Below, one piece after another: positions 25,101 to 35,471 of a stretch of DNA of 64,000 nt. The stretch lies in assembly GCA_008933995.1 (NCBI GenBank), contig WARS01000007.1, positions 8,494,423-8,558,422 on the forward strand. Direction: 5' to 3'. The DNA is from Datnioides undecimradiatus (lineage: Eukaryota; Chordata; Actinopteri; Lobotiformes; Datnioididae). The translations under genes were made by a program, and so were the position numbers. How positions within the stretch are numbered: the first letter of the stretch is position 1; the number at the start of each line of letters is the position of its first letter. The notes beneath the pieces are model-generated. The model ran no database searches and was not told the origin of the DNA. It worked only from the letters and a program-made list of their open reading frames with translations.

Positions 25101-26066
25101 GAGTGATGTTAAAATGAGGCAGTTACATACATACGCTGTTAGCATGTTTATGTGTGGATAAATGGTACTGAGAACTTTCAATAAGTGACTACATGCTAAA
25201 TGTTAAACTCACAGTCCAGTTGAGGCCGACAACGACCGGCTTGCACTGAAGTTAAGCTGATCGGGTCAAGCAAAGTCTGAAATAACCTGAAATGAACAGC
25301 AGGTGTGGTGGGTTAAGCGTACTGTGTGTTGGCATATTTCCGACACAAGACACTTTTCCCTGCCAGCATATGAAGGTGCACATACATGCCCCAGACTGAA
25401 AGAGTGTGTATTGGTCCAGACCCTTTAATTTGTTTCAACCTGTCTCATTTTCAGAGTATGTCATATTTTCTATGTTAGATGACAGCTGAATGCCATTTCT
25501 GAACAACACTGCGGCAATCATTTTAGTGACAGTCTATTGTGTGTGTACAATTTGCCTGTTCACAAACCTGGTAGCCCTGTCAGAGTGATGACACTTAGCC
25601 TTGCTGTAGCCCTCATACAAAGACTCTGTTGAGGTGTTTTAAAGTTCTGGGAAGTCAAAAGCATTAGAGCATTAGCTTTCATCCATCACGCGTCACTTCC
25701 AGGTCACATCTCTGGCCAGCTGTCATCTCAATAATTCAGACTGTCACCAATGTCAAAAGTCAAAGGTGAAACTGACTGAGTGTGGCCCTGATGTGTAAAA
25801 TAAAAGCTACACAGTGCCACCAAAGGTGGTGCTGCTGAAACGTTTGGTATCTGTGCTGTTCCCACAAGGAAACCACAACTAACATCGGCTGAAGTTTCTC
25901 TTCACTAAGTGAATTAATAGTTTTTGGAGACTGAGATTCTGTCAGAGCCACATAAAGGTTTCTAACAAGGTCCAATTTGGACCCACTCACAGCTGGTGAG
26001 TAATTTAGAAAGCAAAAGGCCTAAGATAAAAACAAACAAACAAAAAAAGGAGACCATCTTGGTACA
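22141..26066. other. gene-poor intergenic DNA between shroom3 and the MADF gene
   Basis: No exon-like segment was found on either strand. A G-run lies at 23764-23771. The stretch 24880-25210 has several GTTAGCATGCTA-like motifs that look like remains of dispersed teleost repeats. The 3' UTR of the MADF gene probably lies in the last few hundred bases, but no clear polyadenylation signal was assigned. Confidence 0.5.
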
Positions 26067-29000
26067 CTAAACCTCCTCTGATATGCTGTGGATCGTCTCA
26101 ATTATCTTCTTCTTTAGTTTCTTCACTTTGTCTGGCGGAGTCTCATTCAGACATTCCTCAACGTATTTCAGGAACCCTGCATGTGGTGATGCCGTCTGGC
26201 TTTGACAGAACGTCCTCATGAAGTCTAGCATCTCGCTGGTTGTGGGCGGCAGGCGGCGGCTCCCTCGCTTGCGTCCCGACACTCTGCTGTCAGTGTGGTA
26301 AGATGATGTGGAGGGGGAAGAGGAGGGGGAGGAGTGCTGGGAGTCTGGGGGAGTAGGTGATGGAGGGGCTTCGAGACTCCGCGATCTCATGTTCAGTTTG
26401 GTGGGGGTTTGGATGGCGCTGTGGTAATGTAGGGAGGGGGGAGGGGCTTGGCAGTCCAGGCGGAGGAGACCAGGCTCCCGTGGTTCGTGGAAGTGCAGAT
26501 CTTCAGTTCGCTCATCTTCATCGCAGGACTCACACAGGAACATTAACTCACGGTAATGTTTCCACTTTGGAAGGTAAAAGTCCTCAGAACCACAAGTTTT
26601 GTTTGAGCTCACTGCCTTGTGTTCACGTTGGAAGATGGTCCGCAAGTTCCTGAACTTTGTCTTTATGTCTTCCACTTAAGAATGGAGAATCACAGAATGT
26701 GTTAGCCTCAACACATGAAACAGCTTTGGGGAAATGGTGTCAGGAATCACTTTTTAAGAGCAGAATCTGATTGGTGCTCACAAACGCAAAAGACTCAGCT
26801 CTTCAAATGTTGCTAATTTTATATAATATTTTTCTTGGTGTAAAAAGCTGAACAAAGCACGAGAAAACAAAGACCATCGTTGTTACCTGTGAATGGAACT
26901 GGCTCATTGTCAGACAGAAGGCTGCTCAGCGTCTCTAACAGACTCTGTCTCAGCAGCCTGTTCCTGTAGCTCTCGGACTTGTGGTTCCACAGACAGCTGT
27001 GCTCTAGAAAAAAAAAGGCAAACCATCGATTCTCAGATAAACAAAAAAAACACATATGAAAAGGAATATTCATCCTGAAATATACGCCCACATCACTACC
27101 AATTGTTCACATAGCACACCAACAACAGCAGTCGCAGCTCTGAAACTTTTTAACAGAGGATTCGATAGGGATATAGGGATTCATCAGAACTAAACAGTTC
27201 TAATAAGAACGTAAGCTGGTCCTTATCAACAAATAAAACAAAACTTACAGCTGAGAAGAAATCAATCCTGCTTGGTCTGTACTCTCCCTTACAGCCATCG
27301 CGCTCATAAAATTCAACAACAACACTAACAATTCCACCAACCAGAGTAAAATGCAATGAGCTGCTGAACTTTGGCCTCGTTCCAGTGGCAGCGGGAGTCG
27401 GCACAAGGTCTGTTGTCTTGGAGAACTGAACCAGATGCTGAAAAATTGAGAGGACTTGTGCAAAGTTTGGTGTTCGGTGGTGAAGTGGATGGAGAAGCAG
27501 GGAGTGTCGGAGCAGCTGTTTGGCCTGCTAGTTTAAGATGATCTGGAGACGGTGACAGGACGATTTGGTGCGCAATGCTGGTGTTGGCTTTGGCATCACT
27601 GGAGACAGAGGAGAGGTTACTGAACTTGAGGCTGTTGGCTTGGGTGGAGCTGGAGGAGAAACTGCTGAGAGTGGAGGAGGGTGTTCGGTTCCCATGTTCC
27701 AGATCTTTGTCTTCCTGTGGCGTCAGTATCTGCAGGTCGTCTGGGCTGTCGTCTTCATCGCAGGACTCGCAGAGGAAGAGCAGCTGCTGGTAGTGTTTCC
27801 ATTTGGACATGTAGAGTTTGTCAGACGCCTTGCTGGCCTGCACCGCCTTGTATTCACGGTTGAAAACTGTGCGAAGGTTCTTGAACTTGCACTTTATGTC
27901 TTCAACTACAAAACAGTGACAAAATGGGTCACCTTCCATAAACAAATGCTGTTTTGTTTCCTAAATGTATACTATTGTTTCCTCTGTCTGTTAGATTTTC
28001 AAAATTATGTCTTTTATAGTGACAAACACCAGCCCTGCAGCTCAATGCAACTTCTTTGGTCTCTTCTAGCCAATAGTTTTGGTTTCACACCAGAATTACT
28101 TTACATACTTGTATCACCATGTGTGTGTCTCAAGAGACTTACAAACCCCAGGACCCACTCACACAAACAGGGCTCCAAAGTGCTACTAGAGCTGCTACTC
28201 GCTGGCCTAAAATTTCTGAGTATGCAAATACTTCTGCTGTACTTTTTCTCTCAAAAGGAAATTCACTCATGACCCTGACAGTGATGATGTGCTGGGTTAA
28301 AGGACCAGTTGAGTTTTACCTGAGAAAGTCACAGAGTGGTCGGAGAGCTGGCTACTCAGAGACTCCAGCAGCCTCAGTCTGAGCTGACGGTTGTTGTGGT
28401 TTTCAGACCTCTTGTTCCAGAGACAGTTATGCTCTGTGAAACACCAAAACAAAGCAAAACCCATCAAGTATTAAACACTGTCTAATGTAAGAATCCAAAC
28501 TGTTTTTGTGTGTGAACCTGTGTTTTGTTTACCGGAGTAGAAAGCTATAAGTGCACGTTCCCTCTCTTCAGTCCAGTAACATTTGACCATCATGTTGGAT
28601 GGGACACATGAGGACGAGGAAGATGGGGAAGAGGTGGACGCAGCAGGGGGGAAGGACAAGACCAGTCCAGGGGAGGTGAGGACAGGCTGGATCTCCTCCT
28701 GTGGAACAATCAGTGGCGATAGAGGCAGGTCATCCGGGCCATCGTCGTGATCCCAGCAGCCCTGCAGGAACATCAGCTGCTGGTAGTGCTTCCACTGTGG
28801 CACAAACACATCCTCCGACCGGCACACCTTACTCGCCTTTACCATTTTGTACTGACGCTGAAAGGTGGTACGAAGGTTCTTGAACTTGTTTTTAATATCC
28901 TCAACTGGAAAGAGGATAAGAGTAGAGTATAAGATTCTTCTACAAAAAAAACGCAGCTTTCCATGAATGATGATAAACCAATGGATCTGATCGCAGCCTT

Positions 29001-29978
29001 ACCTGTGAAACGAACAGGTGGGTGGTGAGCTGATAGCAGGATCCTCAGGTGTTCCAGAGTTTTCCATCGCAGCTGTCGGTTCTTGTAGCTCTCTGACTTG
29101 TGGTTCCACAGACAACTGTGCTCTGGGAAATTAAATCAAACAAGATTCTTCACCACTGAGACATTGTTTTATACGTATTTTTGTTCAGGCAAATGCTGCT
29201 TCATTGTCAAATATCCACTGCAGTACACTGGGCAGGGCAATGATGCTGCTGTTTAAATGGTTTGTGGGATATTCGTCATTTGTGGTGTAGCTCTGGTGTT
29301 GTCATTTCTTGTGCTTTCTGGACTCAATTATGTGGTATTGGGTTGTTTATGTCAGCTGTATGCGTGTCTTAGAACACCTTCTTATGTGGAATATCTGTAG
29401 GAGTCAGTATTGGTCACTTGTAGAGGGCAGGTTAATTCACCAGGTGTGCCATCATGTCTGAGAAATGCATAAATAATGTAATGTAATTTGAGTTAGGCTT
29501 AAAACAATACTACAATATCCAGAACATCTGTGAACCCAAAGATGGCTAACGTCACAATTACTAAGGATGTAATTTACATTTAAAAAGCTAAAAAAAAACT
29601 TCGTTAACTTCTTCTTTTAACAGTTAGACTTAGAGTTGAAACATTGGTAAACGTTTTATAAATAAATAACCAACAGCCAAGGTGCCATTTTGGATGTCTT
29701 TATAGGATAATAACACATAACTTGACTTCAGTTGCTAGTCGCCATTGCTGTTATTCATCTGTGTCGCTCGTTGCTAACAGCCGTCGGTCTCGTCGAGCAA
29801 CGGTTGCCCGCAATTTGTTGCAGCGTCCCTCAACACGCCGATGAAAAAGGCAATTACGGGGCACGAAAAGTTGCCGAAACAGTGTGTTTGACTTACTAGC
29901 GAAATATGCAATGAGCGCCCTCTCTTTCTCCTCTGTCCAGTATCTCTCCGGTGTGAAGCTATACGGAGACGCCTCCAT
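26067..29978 (-). CDS. Triple-MADF-domain protein with BESS-like C-terminus (unnamed)
   Basis: Seven exons, minus strand: 29897-29978, 29003-29122, 28533-28904, 28320-28433, 27342-27905, 26887-27003, 26067-26674; 1977 nt, 658 residues plus TAG. Every intron is phase 1. The ATG has an A at -3, a G at +4 and an in-frame TGA 18 nt upstream. MADF (Myb/SANT-like in Adf-1) domains lie at about 14-115, 178-275 and 404-504. Each has a W(T/N)E start, a CLWN motif, LR..LE, VEDIK.KF.NLRT.F and a WKHY..L.FL end, and each is cut by introns at the same two points. Low-complexity Ser/Pro linkers join them. The last 55 residues, with FLKYVEECL and KKLKKKIIETIHSI, resemble a BESS motif. MADF proteins usually bind DNA and BESS motifs mediate protein contacts, so a nuclear DNA-binding role is inferred. 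Transposase-derived paralogs are possible, but no transposase domain is seen. Confidence 0.88.
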
Positions 29979-30060
29979 ATTTGTTGTTGCTCTTCAATCC
30001 CATATCTTCCTTTCCGCGGCTGCTATGTCACATGACCCACAGTCCAGGCTCTGATTGGGT
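29979..30060 (-). promoter_or_regulatory. probable promoter of the triple-MADF gene
   Basis: Just upstream of the start codon, read on the minus strand, is GTCATGTGAC (an E-box-like/TFE-type palindrome) followed by GCAGCCGCGGAAAGG, a GC- and ETS-like stretch. There is no TATA box. Placement relies only on closeness to the start codon and motif content. Confidence 0.35.
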
Positions 30061-31436
30061 GACTCATGGACATCCCTTAGCAACAACCCGCATTGCCCAG
30101 TAGAGGTCGCTGTTCAGTTCTTCAACAAGGACTCGGTTGCCCAAATGTCAACAAACACAAATGCTGCTACTCTACATTGAATGACGAATTTCATTTTACA
30201 TCAGTTTAATTCACTTTAGCTCAGTTGATGATTCTGATCTAGATTAAGACTTGAAATACTAATGTTTTGCATGAATTTAGTAGTCGAGCTTTTAATCAGT
30301 TCAAGAATTTACCTTCAACCTTAAGTTTTTCAACATTGAGGCTAAATCCTGATGTGCGCATAAAAATGGAAATTTTAAAGTGAGCTATTCAAGTGGGCAA
30401 CTTTATCTACTGAGGAAGATCTTATGTTTATTAAAAGGTACTAAAAGATATTCCAAGGGCGAGCAAGTAATTGCAATATTCTTTAGTTAAGTTGGGTCAG
30501 ATTTATTACTACTACTTACTACAATTCAAAGAACTACTCCATCATTAAAATATATTGACTGTTTTTGAATAAAATGAGAAATATCACAGTTGGATAGCAG
30601 CGAAACAAAAGCTTTCATCACGCAGATGCCAAGTGTTGCTGTTCTGTTTTAATATCCGATAATCAACAACTGGCTGGTACACTTCCAGACAAGACAACAG
30701 ACAACGTGTATTTACAGTGAATCGCATGTACATTTCATTTCTTCACATGTACAAACATCCAATCCATGTACAATATTTACACTGATAATGAGTCAGTTTC
30801 ACTGCTGCAGAACTATCTCCGTGGGTGCGGTTGTCAGTTAAATAACTCTGAGTGTTCACATTCACACTAATATCCTACTTATGATCCGGGTTTTGAACCA
30901 AACAAAACCTTGCACAGAAATCATATCCTGACTATACAAACCTGGATTATCACTACAAACCTGGATTATTACTAATTCTGGTTTTTAGGAACCAAAATTA
31001 TGTAATTTGTGTTATTTATAAAAGAACAATTGGTAGGGTTGTGAAAAAAACATTCAATCTTAAACAATAATGGCAGCAAAAACAGCCCTCTTTGTCATTA
31101 TGGTAATGAAATGAAACTTTAGTTTTTTAAACAAAAGAACTAAACAGAGGGGATTACATTGGACAAACTGATGAAATGCAGATCTGTTACAGTTTAAGAC
31201 AAGTTGCACATATATTGATCTGATTTAGCACCTTTCAAATTTTATAAAAAGAGTCGATGAGTTACAAGTATATATACGAATAACCAGTTTCTCTTTGTTT
31301 CTTCATCATCAGGTTCCAAATGTGATCAAAACAGAAAACAAGGATACTGGTGTGCATGTAAACATACTCAGGAGTGAATAGTTTCATTGTCTTATTTGAA
31401 TGAACACCAAAAACCAAAGCAGAATGGCTGATGGCC

Positions 31437-31500
31437 AGCGCACAGGGGGAACTGAACCCCTAAGCCAGACTGTGTTAGTGCCATTGAACTACACAGGACT
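31437..31500 (-). repeat. tRNA-like (SINE head) fragment
   Basis: Read on the minus strand, TGTAGTTCAATGGCACTA resembles a polymerase III A box. About 20 nt after it, GGGGTTCAGTTCCCC resembles a B box/T-arm. No paired acceptor stem could be drawn, so this is more likely the head of a tRNA-derived SINE than a working tRNA gene. Confidence 0.4.
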
Positions 31501-32734
31501 GAAAACTGAAGGAAAGCCTTCGTATGAACCACAATAAACAAGCTGGTCTCACACTCCACTTACATTATATACAAACCATAAAATCATTCACATGTACATT
31601 TACATTTTAAGGTCATAAAGCAAATAATTATGTACACTCTGTGCCAGTTATATATTGTTAAACTCTTCTGCATTCATTACCACATCTTCTCTAAAGTTGT
31701 TGTAAAAGCTCTTTCTGATGCTTCAAGTATAGGTTCATTCACAGGAATATCACTGCTATCAGGGGGAAAACCTCATGTCTGCAGCATGTTAAGCCTTAAA
31801 AGTCTTGACCTCCATGTGTTCTTACGGAAAAGGACTGTGAAATCTAGACTTGCAAGGAAGTTTACTGGGGTCAAAACAGCCAGCGCAGCTTGGAATCAAA
31901 GGCACACTGACTCTGAGGAGCCAGAAGCGTTTTAGGAATAACTTTATAACTTTAGAAATAGCTTCATGGCATGGTTTCTAATCCCACACTGTGGAGGGGT
32001 ACCAGACAGCAGCATGACACTATAAAAAGAGCTGAGTATTGTTACACATTTGTGTTAAAGTGCTAAATGTCAGATTATTAGCTTTGTATTACAATTCTGA
32101 GGGATGTACAGGTTGTGCCAGCAACACTGGGTGTCATTTACACAACCTGATACTGGCGAGCGGAGAGCAACTTGTATCATAGTGCCACCACAAATGGGTG
32201 CAGGAAATCAGGAGTACATACAGGATGTGCAGACCAAATATGGTGTCATTTTGAGATTTCACAGGTGACCTGGGTGTGAAATATGGTCTCTGTTTAAAAA
32301 ATGCATGGCACTGCCACTTATTCAATCCAATTAGCACCAAGTGATTATACTGTACAGACCACAATTGGTGATATTGCAATCCTGAGGTAAAATGTGAGGA
32401 AAAATGTGTTACAGTGCCAGTTGCTGGATTTGGACCTATTTATAAGTGTAGTATCTGACCATTTGACCACTAACAAGCTGAGAGTTGCGGCTCTGAGGTT
32501 TTCCCACTGCCAGCAGCAAGCAGCACTTTCATAAAGTGACTGATAAAAACATAAATTAATGGTCATAGAAGATGAGTAAAAATCCAGGTTGAGTGTGAAT
32601 CTAAAAACAGGCTGCTCTGAGGTAGTGTGACAAACGGGGACACTTAATGGTGAGGTGTGAAGACTGTCCAGTGAGGTGTATGGTTATTTTATTTAACTTC
32701 TGAATCATTCAGGACTCCTTTGTTTCATAGCATT

Positions 32735-32769
32735 GTCCCCAATAATACAATAAATGTATTACTGGGGAC
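32735..32769. repeat. 15-bp inverted repeat with 5-nt loop
   Basis: GTCCCCAATAATACA is followed after ATAAA by TGTATTACTGGGGAC, its reverse complement with one G:T-type difference. It lies about 1 kb past the mfsd14b stop codon, possibly within its 3' UTR, where it would fold into a stem in RNA. Confidence 0.75.
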
Positions 32770-33754
32770 CTGTTACCACTGTATTTCTCTCTTTCTTGTT
32801 CTGGACGCTGGAAATTAAAATTTATGAGATCATGAGATGAAAATAACTATTATAATTGATATTTTGACATGTCGGATTTCAGGAGGCTGACCATCTCTCA
32901 GCTCATCACATTCATACCTTGTTAGCAATCGATAGCTCGCAGCAGGTAAGATACTGTACACTTAATAAGAATAAAAATCACTTTGACCTGCTAAAAAGAA
33001 GAAAAAAAAAAAAACTGGAATGAAAAAAAAAAGTTCTTCAACAAAAACAGAGTACAAATCAACACTGATGTTTTGGCTGCAGTAAGTATGTTGCAGGCAT
33101 GTTTCTTTTGTACAATAACCAATAAGAAATAATCACAGCATTAAAAATACGGCTTCCAAATGATACAGCTGAAGGTAAAAACACCTTTTCTTGTTTATCA
33201 CAAAAAAAAACAATCAACGACTTCAAGCTTAAAGATGAATAATAATCCCTCCATTAAGATTTCAAAAATACACCTCTCTCCCTTCAGGGTATTTTATGTG
33301 GGTGCATCCTAAGACTGGATCACCCTTTGCATTAAAAACACACAGTTTATCAATCAAATGATGGATTCCATTTAAACTGTGCTGTCCCTGATGGCCCCTC
33401 CATCTTTCTGTCAGCCAAATAATCGTCTTTGCCTCTTTTGTCAGGCTGAACAGTGACATCTTATTTGCAGCTTCTTGCTCCCGACCCGCTTTTGAAAGAA
33501 ACATCCTTATTGGTCGCTCAGAAGACGTTACTGCCTCCAGGTCAGTGAAATAATACACAAGGACCATCTTCCGGCAAAGAAACAATGCTTTTGGAGCATC
33601 TCAGCGTCAAAAGTAATCTTCCGACAACAAAAGAACACTTGGTCCCGCCCTGTGGCAAAGAAAATGTGTTACTGGCTCTTTGTCTTTGTTATAAAATGTC
33701 AATCAATCAAACCACAATGGAAGCTCCACCCACTGTGGTCTGCACACCTGTCCA

Positions 33755-35424
33755 TCAAACGATACTGTCCTGCAGCAGCGGCTCAAAGTCCTCGTCGCTG
33801 GCGGTGGGAGGGGTTTCCTCATCGCTGCCTGGGAGGGGCGTGTTGATGTGGACGCCGGCCAGTGAGGACATAGACTCTTTGCTATCTGGGTGGGGCTTGT
33901 CGCTGAGGGACAGCTGGGAGGAAGAGGAGGAGCAGGAGGGCTTCTCGGGGATGAAGAGAGCGACAAGGAAGGCAACGACCACGGTACATGCCCCCAACAG
34001 GAAGGGCGGGCCGGGGATGAGGGCTCGCTGACAGAGCAAGAGAGAGAAAGAAAAGCAAAAATAGAAAAATGTTTAATTTCATCTTCTTTCATCTTTACCT
34101 GTAGCATATCAGATATTGCTGTAATTTACAACGGTAAACATGGCAACACAATTTAAGTTTTAGCTGCCACATTGCTGGTATAGTGGTGCCACTGAGGAGA
34201 ACCACAGACACTGAATTAACTCGTCCTGTGCTCTTCATGTTGTTGGTGCGATGATGTGGTGCTAGTCATGTCGAATCGTAACAACAGCACAATCGTGTAA
34301 GAAGACTGAAGCAACATTCACAGTTTGCAGCAGAGAGTAAGAAATGTGGGGTCTAGCTGGTGGCCGGTACCTCAGTGGGACTGTGCAGGGGGAGGGGGTC
34401 AATGTTGAAGTCTCCCTGGATGGGGTCCATGGTGTTGAGCTCGACATTGAAGAGGAAGAAGATGAATCCGTACAGAGCTGGGCCCAGACCATTACACAAC
34501 CCTCTGATCCCTGTTATCATCCCCTGGACCACACCTGCGGGAGGGTGGGGAGCGGGTCATGTTAATGCTGACACAGTGAAAACTGTATCTGCTGATATAT
34601 TTAGCTGACAGTGGATTGATTTCAGCGGCTGGTTCAGAGATGCGAACTTCCAACTGAAAGATCCATAATAACACACTGACCTATTGATCTGAGGATGAAG
34701 AGATGGGAGAAGAGGAGAGGAGAGGAGAGGAGAGGGGATTCAAGGATGGAGAGAGGAGAAGAGGAGATGAAAGGGAAAGAGAAAGAGAAGAAGAGGAGAG
34801 AGGTGGCGAGAGAGAGGAGACGAGAGATGGGAGGGGGAGGTTTTGTTTATCACCTTGTTTATCAGGATCAGCAGACTGTGACACCAGAGCAGAGACAGCT
34901 GGGAAGGTGATGGAGGACATTGCAGCCACGGCACCAGCCGCCCACATCATCCTGTTACCACACAAACACAGAGACACACAGAGTTACATAACATGTATAA
35001 GGCAGATCTCATATCGTCCATATTATTTCATAATGTGTTGAGTGTCTGACATCAGCCTAAGCATTCATTCACCAAACATTCGTTAGTCCTCCATCAAAAA
35101 GACTTTACGTAAAACATTATGTACGGTAAACAAACAAACAAAATTAAAAGGAAAGTCTGATTTTATATATTTCCTTCTCTGTACTGACCTACACACTCAC
35201 ACAGCCTAATTTTACTGGTACCCAACCCCTTCACTGGCAGTAAACAATATGTGATTCGATAGTTTATCTTGTTGGGTAGCCTCTGGGAAGTTTCAAGCTG
35301 CACTGCGCTCTGTTTGTCTTTATACCAGAGTAAGTCAATCTCAGGTCGTCATGGATGTGGTGGTGGATTTGCTCCTTTAAAATGCAGAAGCCTGATGTCA
35401 CTTCACACCAGAGACTGAGCATAG

Positions 35425-35471
<47 letters not shown>

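Larger units (their letters stand above)
30061..33754. other. intergenic DNA and probable mfsd14b 3' UTR
   Basis: No coding segment. The part nearest 33754 must include the 3' UTR of mfsd14b on the minus strand; its end was not fixed. Also present: a tRNA-like segment (31437-31500), a short tandem repeat of ACAAACCTGGATTAT (30937-30970) and a 15-bp-stem inverted repeat (32735-32769). Confidence 0.5.

Noticed and set aside
27565-28272. Longest open frame in the window, 235 codons on the plus strand
   Set aside because: It runs antisense over exon 27342-27905 of the triple-MADF gene and then into introns. It has no family resemblance, and the opposite strand has conserved domains and splice sites.
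32618-32638. let-7-like seed TGAGGTAGT
   Set aside because: Only the first nine bases fit; the rest (GTGACAAACGG) differs from all let-7 forms and no matching hairpin arm is nearby.
33703-34107. 134-codon frame overlapping the end of mfsd14b
   Set aside because: A shifted-frame shadow of the GC-rich last coding exon; the true frame encodes the conserved MFSD14B tail.
34854-34951. tRNA, rRNA or known microRNA genes
   Set aside because: None could be supported; tRNA-like boxes at 31.4 and 41.0 kb belong to SINE-type sequence and conserved stretches such as this one are exons.
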